24,840 bases of DNA from Chrysochromulina tobinii (lineage: Eukaryota > Haptophyta > Prymnesiales > Chrysochromulinaceae), in contig JWZX01001057.1 in NCBI GenBank assembly GCA_001275005.1, positions 1-24,840 of the forward strand. Direction: 5' to 3'. The translations under genes were made by a program, and so were the position numbers. This document shows, in pieces, positions 16,901-24,412 of the stretch; position 1 is the first letter of the stretch; each line of letters opens with the position of its first letter. Under the pieces are notes generated by a model. That model saw nothing but the letters and a program-made list of their open reading frames with translations, was not told the origin of the DNA and did not search any database.

Positions 16901-18918
16901 TGCGTTACGCGGTCCGGTGCGGCTGATTGGGGCTGATTGGGACTGATTGGGGCTGATTGGGGCTGATTGGGGCTGATTGGGACTGATTGCGATTGGACAC
17001 AGATGGATATTGATTGCCTCTGATGATGGCCACTGATCGAACCCTACAACGATCGTCTCCGTCTGAGTGCCTCTGATTGCCGCCGCTGACCTCCCTCATC
17101 AGGTGCTCCTCACCCTGATGACCTCTGATTGCCTCCCTCATCAGGTGCAAGCATCGGAGCTGGCGAGTGTGGCGCGAGGCGACCGATTTGGAGCAGCGCC
17201 GACGCCTCCTCCGCGCTCTGCGTCTCCTCCTCACGACGTCGAAACGACGTGCGCTTCGTCACTGGGCCGATCTCGCCTCAATCTGGAGGCGCGAGCTCGG
17301 AGGGCAGTGGCGTTACCGCCAGCTGTGCCTGGCGGAGGGCTATGGCACGTGGCGCGTGTGGTGGGAGGCGATCGCACACACGGGCGAGGCGGCGGCGTAT
17401 GCTCACGATCAATGGCGACGCCGGAAGCTGCTGCTCGCCGATGGCTTCATGACGTGGCGCCTGTGGCACGCCAGGGCGGCAGGCACGCACACGAGCGAGA
17501 GTGCGTGCGAGAATGAAAGCGAGATCACGGCGCACGCGCAAGCGCGCGCGGCCGTTGCACACGCCACCAAGACGCTTTCCCTGGCTACATACCCGAACGG
17601 ACGCCTGGCGCCCGAAACGGCGCTGTTCACAGACACCCCTAATTACGCCCATCACGGCGCGTGCCTCGGTGCGCGGCCGTTGTGGTCTACGGCCGTTGTG
17701 GGGGCGGCGGGTGGCTCCGCGCCGTTGTGGGCGATGGGTGGCTCCGCGCCGTTGAGGGCAGCGCTGCGGCACGAGGCGTTGCGTCGGGCACTCGATGCAT
17801 GGACGGACCAGTTCATGCGCCGCTCGGCACGGCGGCGTGCGCACGAGTACGCTCAGCTCTTCTTCCACAACAGCCTCCTGAGCCGCGTCCTTGTGGCATG
17901 GGCTACGTTTGTGCAGCGTCGGCGTGGCGCGAGTCAGACGAGCCCCGAAGCCGCCGCCGAGGAGGCTGCGGCACATCCGGGCGTTGTCGTGGGCGCCGCC
18001 GAGGAGTCTGCGGCACAGCTGGGCGTTGTCGTGGGCGAGTCGTCCACCATTCATCTCGTGCCTGCAAGTGAGAAGGCTCTGTATGAGAGGCGCGTCTCCC
18101 AGATGCAAGGGGAGCTCAGGGCGGCCGCATCCTCGGCGTTGCTCGTCGGTGCTGGGAAGCTCTCTCTGGGCCGGCCGCAAAGCCCTCCCTCGCCCTGCAC
18201 GGCGCTCGTGTCGAGCACCTCATCGCCCTCCCTGCAACCTGATCTGCAACCGACTCTGCAACCAGCCCTGCAACCTGCCCGGCAACCGCCGACCATTCCG
18301 GTGCCACCCGCTGGCGCGGCGTTGTCGTGGGCAGCGCCGGCCGTTCGGGTGCCACCCATCGCCCCGCCGCTCTCGACAACGGCACCACCCGCCGGAGCGA
18401 CGTTGTCGCGGGCACCACCCGCTGTAGCGCTCAGCCCGCAGACAGGAGGCCGGTCGAACCAATTGACCAGCCAATTGACGAACCAATCGGACAGCCCATT
18501 GACGAACCAATTGACCAGCCTATTGACGAACCCATTGACCAGCCCATCGACGAACCAATTGACCAGCCTATTGACGAACCAATTGACCAGCCCATTGACG
18601 AACCAATTGACGAACCACCAAGGGTTCGAGGGCATGTCGAGTCGGCCCAAGAGGGATCCGTCCAATCCGTCCACCTATGGGCGTTCACCGCGCAGCGGGC
18701 TCGCGGCACTGATCGCGGCCGGGGCAGCTGCCGGGGCAGCTGCCGGGGCGGCTGCACAAGCTCACGCCCAATCTCCCGCCCGATCTCCAGGAGCCACGCC
18801 GATCTCGTCAATCTCGTCAATCTCGGCCACCTCGGCCAACTCGGCCACCTCGGTGTCAACGCAACAGCTCCACGCTGTCCTCATGCGCTCCCGTCATCAG
18901 CTGCTGCGCCGCATGTAA
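13913..18918 (+). CDS. Tropomodulin-like LRR protein fused to Sfi1-type centrin-binding repeats
   Basis: Five exons: 13913-15512, 15610-16013, 16143-16568, 16699-16916, 17145-18918; the sum is in frame (1473 aa). The frame is open to a GTG at 13874, so an upstream exon cannot be excluded; 13913 is the first ATG. N-terminal leucine-rich region (about 95-245) resembles the tropomodulin/leiomodin C-terminal domain: VTKLNLSGLNLTDAVAPAL, LEVLSLEQNDFREAGFLAII, LRELRLEGQKM, CKLGLTLRNDAARRRVD. Then three 17-aa repeats, an alanine/lysine/glutamate coiled coil of 11-aa repeats, and from exon 2 to mid-exon 5 many Sfi1-type units with spaced tryptophans (ALCRAWRAWQLGARL, ALGMRACMHAWVSYA, ALRHWADLA, GYGTWRVWWEAIA, GFMTWRLWHARA, VLVAWATFVQRR). 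Sfi1 repeats bind centrin in basal bodies and contractile fibres. The C-terminus is low-complexity. Exons are joined by frame and by Sfi1 pattern continuity. Confidence 0.75.
14660..14812 (+). repeat. Three 51-bp in-frame tandem repeats
   Basis: Copies at 14660-14710, 14711-14761 and 14762-14812, each encoding a 17-aa unit containing LLPRSSLG-AEIDR, with only a few substitutions, followed by a partial fourth start. The near-identity indicates recent expansion inside the coding region, in frame. Confidence 0.85.
14960..15180 (+). repeat. 33-bp tandem repeat encoding an 11-residue coiled coil
   Basis: Six to seven copies of a GCGGAGAAGGCGGCGATGGA-containing 33-bp unit encode AEKAAMEAKAA. The 11-residue period is compatible with a hendecad coiled coil or a single long alpha helix. 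It links the LRR part to the Sfi1 part of the protein. Confidence 0.75.
15513..15609 (+). other. Intron 1 of the LRR/Sfi1 gene, flanking duplication
   Basis: 97-nt GT-AG intron, phase 1. Its first ~26 nt (GTTCGCCTCGGCGCGCGAGC and on) are a near copy of the first ~26 nt of the next exon (GCTCGCCTCGGCGTGCGAGC and on), so both ends read CAG/G-TCGCCTCGGCG. The body contains CTGATGACCTCTGAT units, an internal GTGCTCCTCACCCTGATGACC and the shared acceptor end CCTCATCAG. Without splicing the frame stops at 15541. Confidence 0.75.
16014..16142 (+). other. Intron 2 of the LRR/Sfi1 gene, GC-AG, GATTGCC array
   Basis: 129 nt, phase 0, with a probable GC donor (CAG/GCACGCC). The first bases copy the start of the next exon (GCACGCC in both). 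Positions 16032-16140 are a tandem array of about eleven CTGATTGCCA units running straight into the acceptor TTGCAG. In-frame GT donors at 15992 or 16002 would also keep the frame but delete residues of the Sfi1 pattern, so I prefer the GC donor. Confidence 0.6.
16569..16698 (+). other. Intron 3 of the LRR/Sfi1 gene, GATGACCTCT array
   Basis: 130-nt GT-AG intron, phase 0, starting GTGCTCCTCACCCTGATGACC and ending TCTATTCAG. About ten nearly perfect CTGATGACCT units fill 16581-16680. Splicing restores a continuous Sfi1-type reading (QTRQ then VTLELISRHQG). Confidence 0.75.
16917..17144 (+). other. Intron 4 of the LRR/Sfi1 gene, composite with nested splice sites
   Basis: 228-nt GT-AG intron, phase 2, donor CG/GTGCGGCTG, acceptor CATCAG/GTGCAAG; splicing yields RYAVR then CKHRSWRVW, completing a tryptophan-spaced unit. 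It starts with GGGGCTGATT units and ends with two successive CTCCCTCATCAGGTGC junctions (17102/17103 and 17144/17145), so 17103-17144 is itself a complete 42-nt GT-AG unit. Using the inner acceptor brings a stop into frame. Confidence 0.7.
18456..18617 (+). repeat. Coding minisatellite, NQLT-type units
   Basis: Tandem ~24-bp units built from AATTGACGAACC and AATTGACCAGCC. In the chosen frame they encode NQLTS/NQLTN repeats; another open frame reads PIDEPIDQ. The array sits in the low-complexity tail of the LRR/Sfi1 protein, just after CTGCAACC-rich QP repeats. Confidence 0.7.
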
Positions 18919-19297
18919 CAAAGTACAAGCGGTCGCATGTAGATGTACAGCAGCGGCGGCAGCACGGGTTGGCAGATCATCAGTAGATCCGATCGGTGGG
19001 AGCTGTTGCCGTACCGGGCCCCGCACCGGATTAGATACGAACGGCGCTCGGCGGAACGGGCGGCGGGAGCGGCCTCCTTTTTGCTTTTACCCTCTCTTGC
19101 GTCGGGGCCAGGCAGCGTTTTCTATAGCCTACGAGGAAAAAGGCGGTGACTAGGTAGGATGATTTAAAAACGGCGTGTCGCGAGGAGCCCCGCGGAGGTG
19201 CGCCGACCGCCGTGACGTGCGCGGGGTCTCTTGAGTGTTGCGAGACGAAACCCGACGAAACCGACGAAACCGCTCGCGGCCTCTCCCCAGCGCCGCC
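18919..19297. other. Convergent intergenic region
   Basis: Between the 3' ends of the LRR/Sfi1 gene (+) and the TLC gene (-). I see no protein-like frame, RNA gene or notable repeat apart from a short CCGACGAAAC run near 19250. Confidence 0.5.
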
Positions 19298-20248
19298 TCA
19301 TGGTGTGTTGCAATCCTCGGGCTCGCCCTCGAGCGCCGCTTCGAGGTCGAGCTCACGAAGCGCAGGCGTGCACGGTCCAAGTACCGCTGCTCGAGCGCCG
19401 ACCAACACGGCGCCTGCTCCTAATTTGGAAGCACCTCTCCTAATTTGTTCGGCCGTCGACTTCGTGGCAATGGCGGCCGCGCCCCGGAGGGCGCCACTCT
19501 GACCGACGAGCAAGTCGACCACCTCGTCCTCTGCGGAGTCGGGGCTGTCCATGTCTGCGCCATGGTCGCCGGGACGAGCGCCACCGCGGCCTGTTGGCGC
19601 ATACCGGCCTTGGTCGTCGTCGTCGTCGTCGGCGCCGGCGTCGTTCTTCGAACTGGCCGCCTCACGCGCGCCGGAGAGCACATGGTCGCGCCACCACACG
19701 CAGTCGAGGGCCAGCAAGAGCACGGCGATCATCGGCGGTATGCAAGCCGGCAGCGCACCAAACTTGCTCGCGGTCACTGGAAAGAAGTAGACGTCGCGGG
19801 CACCGCAGTAAAGCCACAGCGCTCGTCGGAAGGCGAAGACGGCACTGCGCGCGTGGAAGCGCGGCTGCAGCGGTAGCAAGCGGCACGCCGTCAGCGCCTC
19901 GCCCAGCACGTAGAAGAAATACCCGCGCGGCGGCGAGGGCACAAGGAAGGCGGCGGTGGCGACGCCGACGATTGCGTGGTGCAGGAAAACAGCACCCATC
20001 GAGCGCCGGAATTGGTGGCGGCACATGACACCGACAGCCGTGTCGACGACTAGATACAGCAGAAAGAAGGCTGCGATCAAGAAGCCCGCCGTACCAGATG
20101 GAGCCGAAATGACCCTGTATGCATCTGGCGCCCAAAAGATCAAGGAGGCGGGCTCCGAGAGCACGACGACTACAGAGCCTAGCGTGACGAAGAGGCACGC
20201 CCAGCCACGGAGATCATTGCAGGCGACCTCGAATGCGGTGGTCGGCAT
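19298..20248 (-). CDS. TLC-domain (TRAM/LAG1/CLN8-like) multi-pass membrane protein
   Basis: 316 aa from ATG 20248; the open frame extends 33 codons further without ATG. The upstream bases CTAAC followed by CGCGTCTCTGCAG/G look like a branch point and acceptor, so a 5' exon is likely. TLC domains occur in ceramide synthases and in lipid-handling proteins of the ER or plasma membrane. Seen here: about seven hydrophobic segments, including ACLFVTLGSVVVVLSE, GFLIAAFFLLYLVVDTAVG, AVFLHHAIVGVATAAFLV, YFFYVLGEALTACRLL and PPMIAVLLLALDCVWW. The LHH in the middle helix and the following GEALT fit the conserved HH and E/S positions of TMEM56/TLCD-type proteins rather than the ceramide synthase signature. 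The last ~100 residues are cytosolic-looking, with an acidic run (DADDDDDDQ). Family call moderate; substrate unknown. Confidence 0.6.
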   Translation of the reverse strand: MPTTAFEVACNDLRGWACLFVTLGSVVVVLSEPASLIFWAPDAYRVISAPSGTAGFLIAAFFLLYLVVDTAVGVMCRHQFRRSMGAVFLHHAIVGVATAAFLVPSPPRGYFFYVLGEALTACRLLPLQPRFHARSAVFAFRRALWLYCGARDVYFFPVTASKFGALPACIPPMIAVLLLALDCVWWRDHVLSGAREAASSKNDAGADDDDDDQGRYAPTGRGGARPGDHGADMDSPDSAEDEVVDLLVGQSGALRGAAAIATKSTAEQIRRGASKLGAGAVLVGARAAVLGPCTPALRELDLEAALEGEPEDCNTP

Positions 20249-21028
20249 ACAAACCCTGCAGAGACGCGCGAGCGTTAGTCGAGGCAGCGGCAAGCACAGG
20301 GCTTCTCCGTGAGAGGCCCCGCAATCAAGTCGAGGATGCGCATGCAAGCGGAGGGAAAAGGGGGAAGGGGGGGACGGGGATGCGTCGGAAGTACAAACAA
20401 AGGGTTCTGAAGCTCAAACAGGAGTGGACAACCTCTGTGGTGGGGGGTGGGGAGCTGCAGATAGGTGCACCTTCAATAAAGCTTACAATAAGCTGTGGCT
20501 CTCTATATTACTATGTTGCCGCCGGTGGGCACTCAGGACGTCAGGAGGTCCATCTGGCTGCCGTGGGCGAGGCCGAGCACGAGGCCGAGCGCGAGCTCCA
20601 GGCAGTGGCACATGCCCTCTCCCCAGATGGGCGCGCGCTCATGGTTACGCTCATGGGGGCGGGTGGCAATGTACCTTCACGTCCAATGAAAGGTACAAGT
20701 TCGCCGTTGAGTTCTTCCTTCCCGGCCGTCTGAAGCTCGTCTTCTCCCTACCTCCTGTCTCGCGGCGGCCGCCACCCGTCAAATTCTTGAATCCCGAAGT
20801 TGCCATCGTGGACTTGACGAGCGTAAGAGACTCCGACTCGGAGTGTTCCATGATTTGCTGGGGTGAGAGCATCTCCTCGGCCGAGCGTAAGAGACTCCGA
20901 CTCGGAGTGTTCCATGATTTGCTGGGGTGAGAGCATCTCCTCGGCCGCCGACCCATTGAGCTGGGCGAGAGCTTGTGCTGCTTTTCTTGCGACAAGTTCG
21001 TCCAGCCTGCAGCAGCCCAGTTGAATAT
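20249..21028. other. Unresolved region with open frames on both strands
   Basis: Both strands hold protein-like fragments. Minus: LDELVARKAAQALAQLNG then AEEMLSPQQIMEHSESESL (about 20880-20995), continuing VKSTMATSGFKNL after the second copy of a 64-bp duplication, and GEGMCHCLELALGLVLGLAH (about 20550-20630). Plus: KFAVEFFLPGRLKLVFSLPP (about 20698-20760) and EAERELQAVAHALSPDGR. I cannot choose between a continuation of the minus-strand gene at 21029-21670 and a separate plus gene. AATAAA occurs on the plus strand at about 20475. Confidence 0.3.
20819..20946. repeat. Perfect 64-bp tandem duplication
   Basis: 20819-20882 and 20883-20946 are identical (unit starts GAGCGTAAGAGACTCCGACT). 64 is not a multiple of three, so the minus-strand frame reading AEEMLSPQQIMEHSESESLTL is broken between the copies; with a single copy it would run straight on. 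No GT-AG pair removes exactly one unit. Confidence 0.9.
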
Positions 21029-21670
21029 TTAGACGTCCTTGTCGTCCTCAGCAACGTGCTTGACGTCCTCCTCCTCGAATAAAACAAAGATCTGGTCGCC
21101 CTCCAACCAATCTGCCGCTCCAGTGCGATGATGATCTGCAACAGGGGAGAGCACGGATTAGAAACGGGATTGCAGTAAGTGAGAGCGCGCAAAGGCGCGC
21201 AAAGGCTGCCTGCCGCATGGCTGGCTACGCCCCCTCCCCTGGCTGCAGGATCTCGACGATGCTTAGGCTACCGAGGGAATTCCATTCACACAGGGAAGTT
21301 GATTGTGTGCAAGCACGCGTGTGCACGCGGCCACGCGCGCACGCGAGCGAACCTGTTGCAGCCGCCATCGTGAGCGCATGGAGTGGGTTTTCGCGGGCGG
21401 CCGGCGTTCACCTAGAGCTGCGCGAGCACGATAGCTCGACGATCTTTCCCGCGATCTTTAGTGGCCACCTCCTCCATTGCCAGCTGACGGCGTCGTGCGA
21501 CGAGAGTGGTCAGCTGTAGGTCGAGTGCAGCTGCCTCGCGCTGCAGCTCAAAGACGGTCGCCTGGCTTGTGAAAGACGGTCGCCTGGCTTGTGGGTCACC
21601 GATCGTGCTCGGCGCGGCACCTGTGCATCTGCCCGCGCGCGGAGAGTGACGGTGTCCCAATTGCTCTCAT
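21029..21670 (-). CDS. Probable multi-exon coiled-coil protein, partial model
   Basis: Pieces that join well: exon 21670-21621 (DESNWDTVTLRARADAQ, acceptor GTGCAG, donor CAG/GTG); exon 21561-21469 (ATVFELQREAAALDLQLTTL through LAMEE, donor GAG/GTGGCC); exon from 21135 (acceptor CCCCTGTTGCAG, with CTAAT about 25 nt upstream). A phase-0 join of the last two gives MEE then IIIALERQIG. A different phase in the last exon gives AADWLEGDQIFVLFEEEDV ending in TAA at 21029; I cannot tell which is used, and both may involve an unseen exon. An upstream exon ending LPKTL before a GTGAGC donor at 21864 would join in phase to DESNW. The product would be a small helical protein of unknown family. Confidence 0.4.
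21550..21593. repeat. 22-bp perfect tandem duplication at a splice acceptor
   Basis: AAAGACGGTCGCCTGGCTTG followed by TG occurs at 21550-21571 and 21572-21593. On the minus strand each copy contains CCAG/GCGACC, the proposed acceptor of the exon at 21561-21469, so the acceptor is duplicated 22 bp apart; using the outer one would shift the frame. Confidence 0.7.
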
Positions 21671-21905
21671 CTGCACAGCCCCCCAGCTGCACCTGTGAGC
21701 AACGAGTGGGCGAGACTCGACACAGAGGCTCAGGTGACGCTAACACACTTGCCCTCACGAGTCAAGCGTGACGAGCGTCCAAAGGCCATCTCACAGGTGC
21801 GCCATCGGCCCGACGCGCCCGAGCGTGGGAGGCGTCAGCAGCCCACCTTCGCGCCTACGCTCACCGAGGGTCTTCGGGAGCTTTTTTGCCTGCGTAGCGC
21901 CTAGA

Positions 21906-21948
21906 CCCTCAGCGACGGTCGAAACGGCGTCGACGTCGGTTCAAATCA
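21906..21948. repeat. Dispersed ~45-bp motif, copy 2
   Basis: Second copy of the motif at about 13725-13771 (shared CCTCAGCGA, GGTCGAAACGGCGTC and GTCGGTTCAAAT), same orientation, ending about 95 bp upstream of the ATG at 22042. It is followed by a short ATTTCACA repeat. Confidence 0.6.
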
Positions 21949-22041
21949 CAGCCATTTCACAATCATTTCACATCTCATCAAGAGCGGCGCGGCGATGCGG
22001 GCTGGCGTCGCAGGCGCGGGTGTACGGAGCTCTGAGTGGAA

Positions 22042-24412
22042 ATGAATCCGTCGAACAGCGCGGAGAAGCCATCCCTTCGAATCGCCCTCTGTTACGCATT
22101 CCAGGCCGTGCTGCTACTCGCTACCGTCGTGCCCATGGCCAGCCCCATTACGCTTCCATACATTCCGACGGTCCATCTGTTTGGGGTGCACGTCTACTTG
22201 CATGGCTTGTTCGCGATGCCCCTCGCGGTCCACTTGTGCATCCTGCCCGTGACCCTGATTATGTGCATAGTAATGAGCATCGTCTTTTGCGTCGAGATCG
22301 GCTATCTTCCATTCTCGCTGCAGTGCCTCATCGTCGGCATCAGGCTGGGCTTCTGCCGTGGTATTCCCTTGCCGAAACATCTCGAGTGGTCCCCATCGCT
22401 TCGCGAGTCACTCTCACACCCGAGAGGTACGAGCCCTGCCGTCTCCTCCGAAGAAGCGCAGGCCGCCGCACAGCGCTACCTCGGACACGACGCGGTCTGG
22501 GCAGCGCTTGAAGGCGACGGCGGCAAGGAGGGCGAGCGACCTGTGCGCCTGGTGCGCCTGTCTTGGTTGCTCGCGCTCGGCGATCCAAAAAGCAGCGTGT
22601 ACGAAAAATACGGCGGCGTGCTGCCGCGGAGGCAGGAGCTGCCCGAGGCCGCCTTCATCGGCGTCGACGAGCTGAAGGAGATCTCACGGCTGGCAAAGCG
22701 CGGCGTGGACTGGTACCTCCTCGTCGAGACGCTGATTGCTGTACAAAGTGGTGGCGGAAATCCATTCAAGCGCGTGTGGCGCTTCCTATCCGACGTCTGC
22801 ACGTGCAAGTTTGTCCGGCGCAACGTCGACGAACTGCTTCCTATCGTCGCCGTCTCATAGTAGGCGTCACGGCGCGTCGAACGCCCAGGCACCTGTGTCT
22901 CAATCCTCCTCGTTGAGTCGATGTCGGCGCCCACCTCTCACACTGTCCGCGTGCCCCGCTTGCACTCGCAGCTGCTGGTTGGAACCGAGACACCCGGACT
23001 GCGAGGGCGAGCAGCTGAAGGTGCTGTGCACACGGCTGAAGACCCTCTTCCCAAGCCTCTGCTTGCTGCGTCGCTCTGGGCTGCTCGGCGTGTGCCAAGC
23101 CTACGGCTTCCGCGACATGGGCGTCTTCTTCGACTGGGCCTCCCTCTTTCAGAAGGATCACAAGCTGTGGACTCCGGCCGAGCTCGTCGCCGAGGAGAAG
23201 CGCACCGAGGGCCAGCGGGACGCGGCCAAGCTCTACCGCGAGAGCCGAACGCAGGCGCAAGGGCTGGCGACGAAATTTGCACTGGATCACACGATGGACT
23301 TGTGGTACGCGCACTCCAAGACGACGGTCGTTCTGCTCACCGAGCTGCCCAAGAAGCTGCCGGACTCGTTCGATGCCAAGCGCACGTACGAGAGCCGCGG
23401 CTGGACGACATTCGAACGGTGCTCTGCGGAGCTCGGCAAGACGGTCACCCTTCAGCAGGCGGGCTGGACCCTCGTCATCGACCTCGGCGAGCAGCGTGCA
23501 GCACTTCGCAGGCTGCCGACAACGCCCGAGCGGATGGGGGAGCTCCTCAAGGAGCGCAGTTTCACCAACGGCGCCGACCAGGCGCAGGTGCTCGCACTCT
23601 ACGAGAGGACGGCACGCGCCGTCCTCGGTGGCATCAAGCAGCTCTCTTTCTTCGGCATCCCCTTCGACCCAAAGGATCCGTGGCGCTCGCCGGAGCGGCT
23701 CGGCCTGGCGCTCAACTTTTGCGTCAACCTGAAGAAGCTCGACCTCAACTTTACCGGCCTCACCGATGAGCATCTCAAATCCATCAGCGACGTCCTCTCC
23801 AAAGGCGCTCTGCCCCAACTCGAGCAGCTCATGCTCGGATTCAACCGCCTCGGCCCACGCGGCATGGAGGCCCTCGGCAGCGCGCTGGTCAGCGGCGTCG
23901 CGCCCGGCCTCAAGGTCATGCTCTTCACCGCCAACGACTTTGGTGACGCGGGTCTGCAGTCCTTCGCAACCTTCATCGCCAACAGCATGGCGCCCAAGCT
24001 GCAGATGGTCGAGCTGAGCGGCAACAACTTTGGCGATGCCGGTGCATTCGCCCTTGCTGGCGCGCTGCGGCAGCGGCTGGCCAGCGGCGAGTGCAAAGTC
24101 GGAATCAACTTTTTCTTCCTTGGCAACCACGTGGGTGGTCGCGGTCGCTTGGCGCTCTCTGCTGCAATCGAGGCGTCGAACAAAGAGCCGGACCTCTTGA
24201 AATTCATCCTTTCCAACGCTACGAACGCCCTCTATCCGCGCGATTTCAAGGTGGTCTGCGTGCGCACCTTCAAGCACGAAATGTACTCGTACCTCCACGC
24301 GAAGTACGGCCATGCGCGAGGCAAGCGCGACCCTTCAATGCAGCCGCAGGAAGATCTGAGATGTGATCTGGCCTCAGCACATGCACAGGACCTTGAGGCA
24401 GCCAGCTGCTAA
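22042..24412 (+). CDS. Membrane-anchored HET/TIR-like domain protein with leucine-rich repeats (NLR-like layout)
   Basis: Two exons, 22042-22859 and 22972-24412, 752 aa. Start is the first ATG (GTG 22036 lies in the same frame). Residues 14-105 hold three or four membrane helices (ALCYAFQAVLLLATVV, AVHLCILPVTLIMCIVMSIV). The cytosolic part contains LPIVAVSYCWLEPRHPD (about 266-282, created by the splice), GVFFDWASLFQKD (323-335), MDLWYAHSKTTVVLLTELP (381-399) and RGWTTFERCSAEL (415-427). This order resembles the HET domain blocks (ALSYxWG; WIDxLCIxQ; MxxIYxxA) and TIR-related folds; Glu421 in RGWTTFE may match the glutamate of TIR NADases, which is inference. About 490-660 are ribonuclease-inhibitor-type LRRs (LKKLDLNFTGLTDEHLKSI, LEQLMLGFNRLGPRGMEAL, LQMVELSGNNFGDAGAFAL). 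A sensor or immune-type role is plausible but unproven. Confidence 0.7.
22860..22971 (+). other. Ordinary intron of the HET/LRR gene
   Basis: 112-nt GT-AG intron, phase 2 (donor TCATA/GTAGGC, acceptor CACTCGCAG/CTGCTGG). Splicing creates the tyrosine of VAVSYCWLEP exactly where the family motif expects an aromatic residue; unspliced, the frame stops at 22860. It has none of the 10-nt repeats seen in the other introns of this window. Confidence 0.85.

Noticed and set aside
18327-18986. 219-codon ORF with PIDEPIDQ repeats
   Set aside because: It is an alternate frame of the minisatellite; the LRR/Sfi1 frame is open through the same stretch to a stop at 18918.
20233-20733. 166-codon plus-strand ORF
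   Set aside because: It overlaps the 5' end of the TLC gene and lacks a plausible start; only a short internal stretch looks protein-like, so it is described as unresolved and not called.
22736-22971. ORF start at 22736 as the start of a separate LRR gene
   Set aside because: This 5' part is serine-rich antisense-like text from another frame; splicing 22859 to 22972 joins the two parts in phase and creates the expected VAVSYCWLEP motif.
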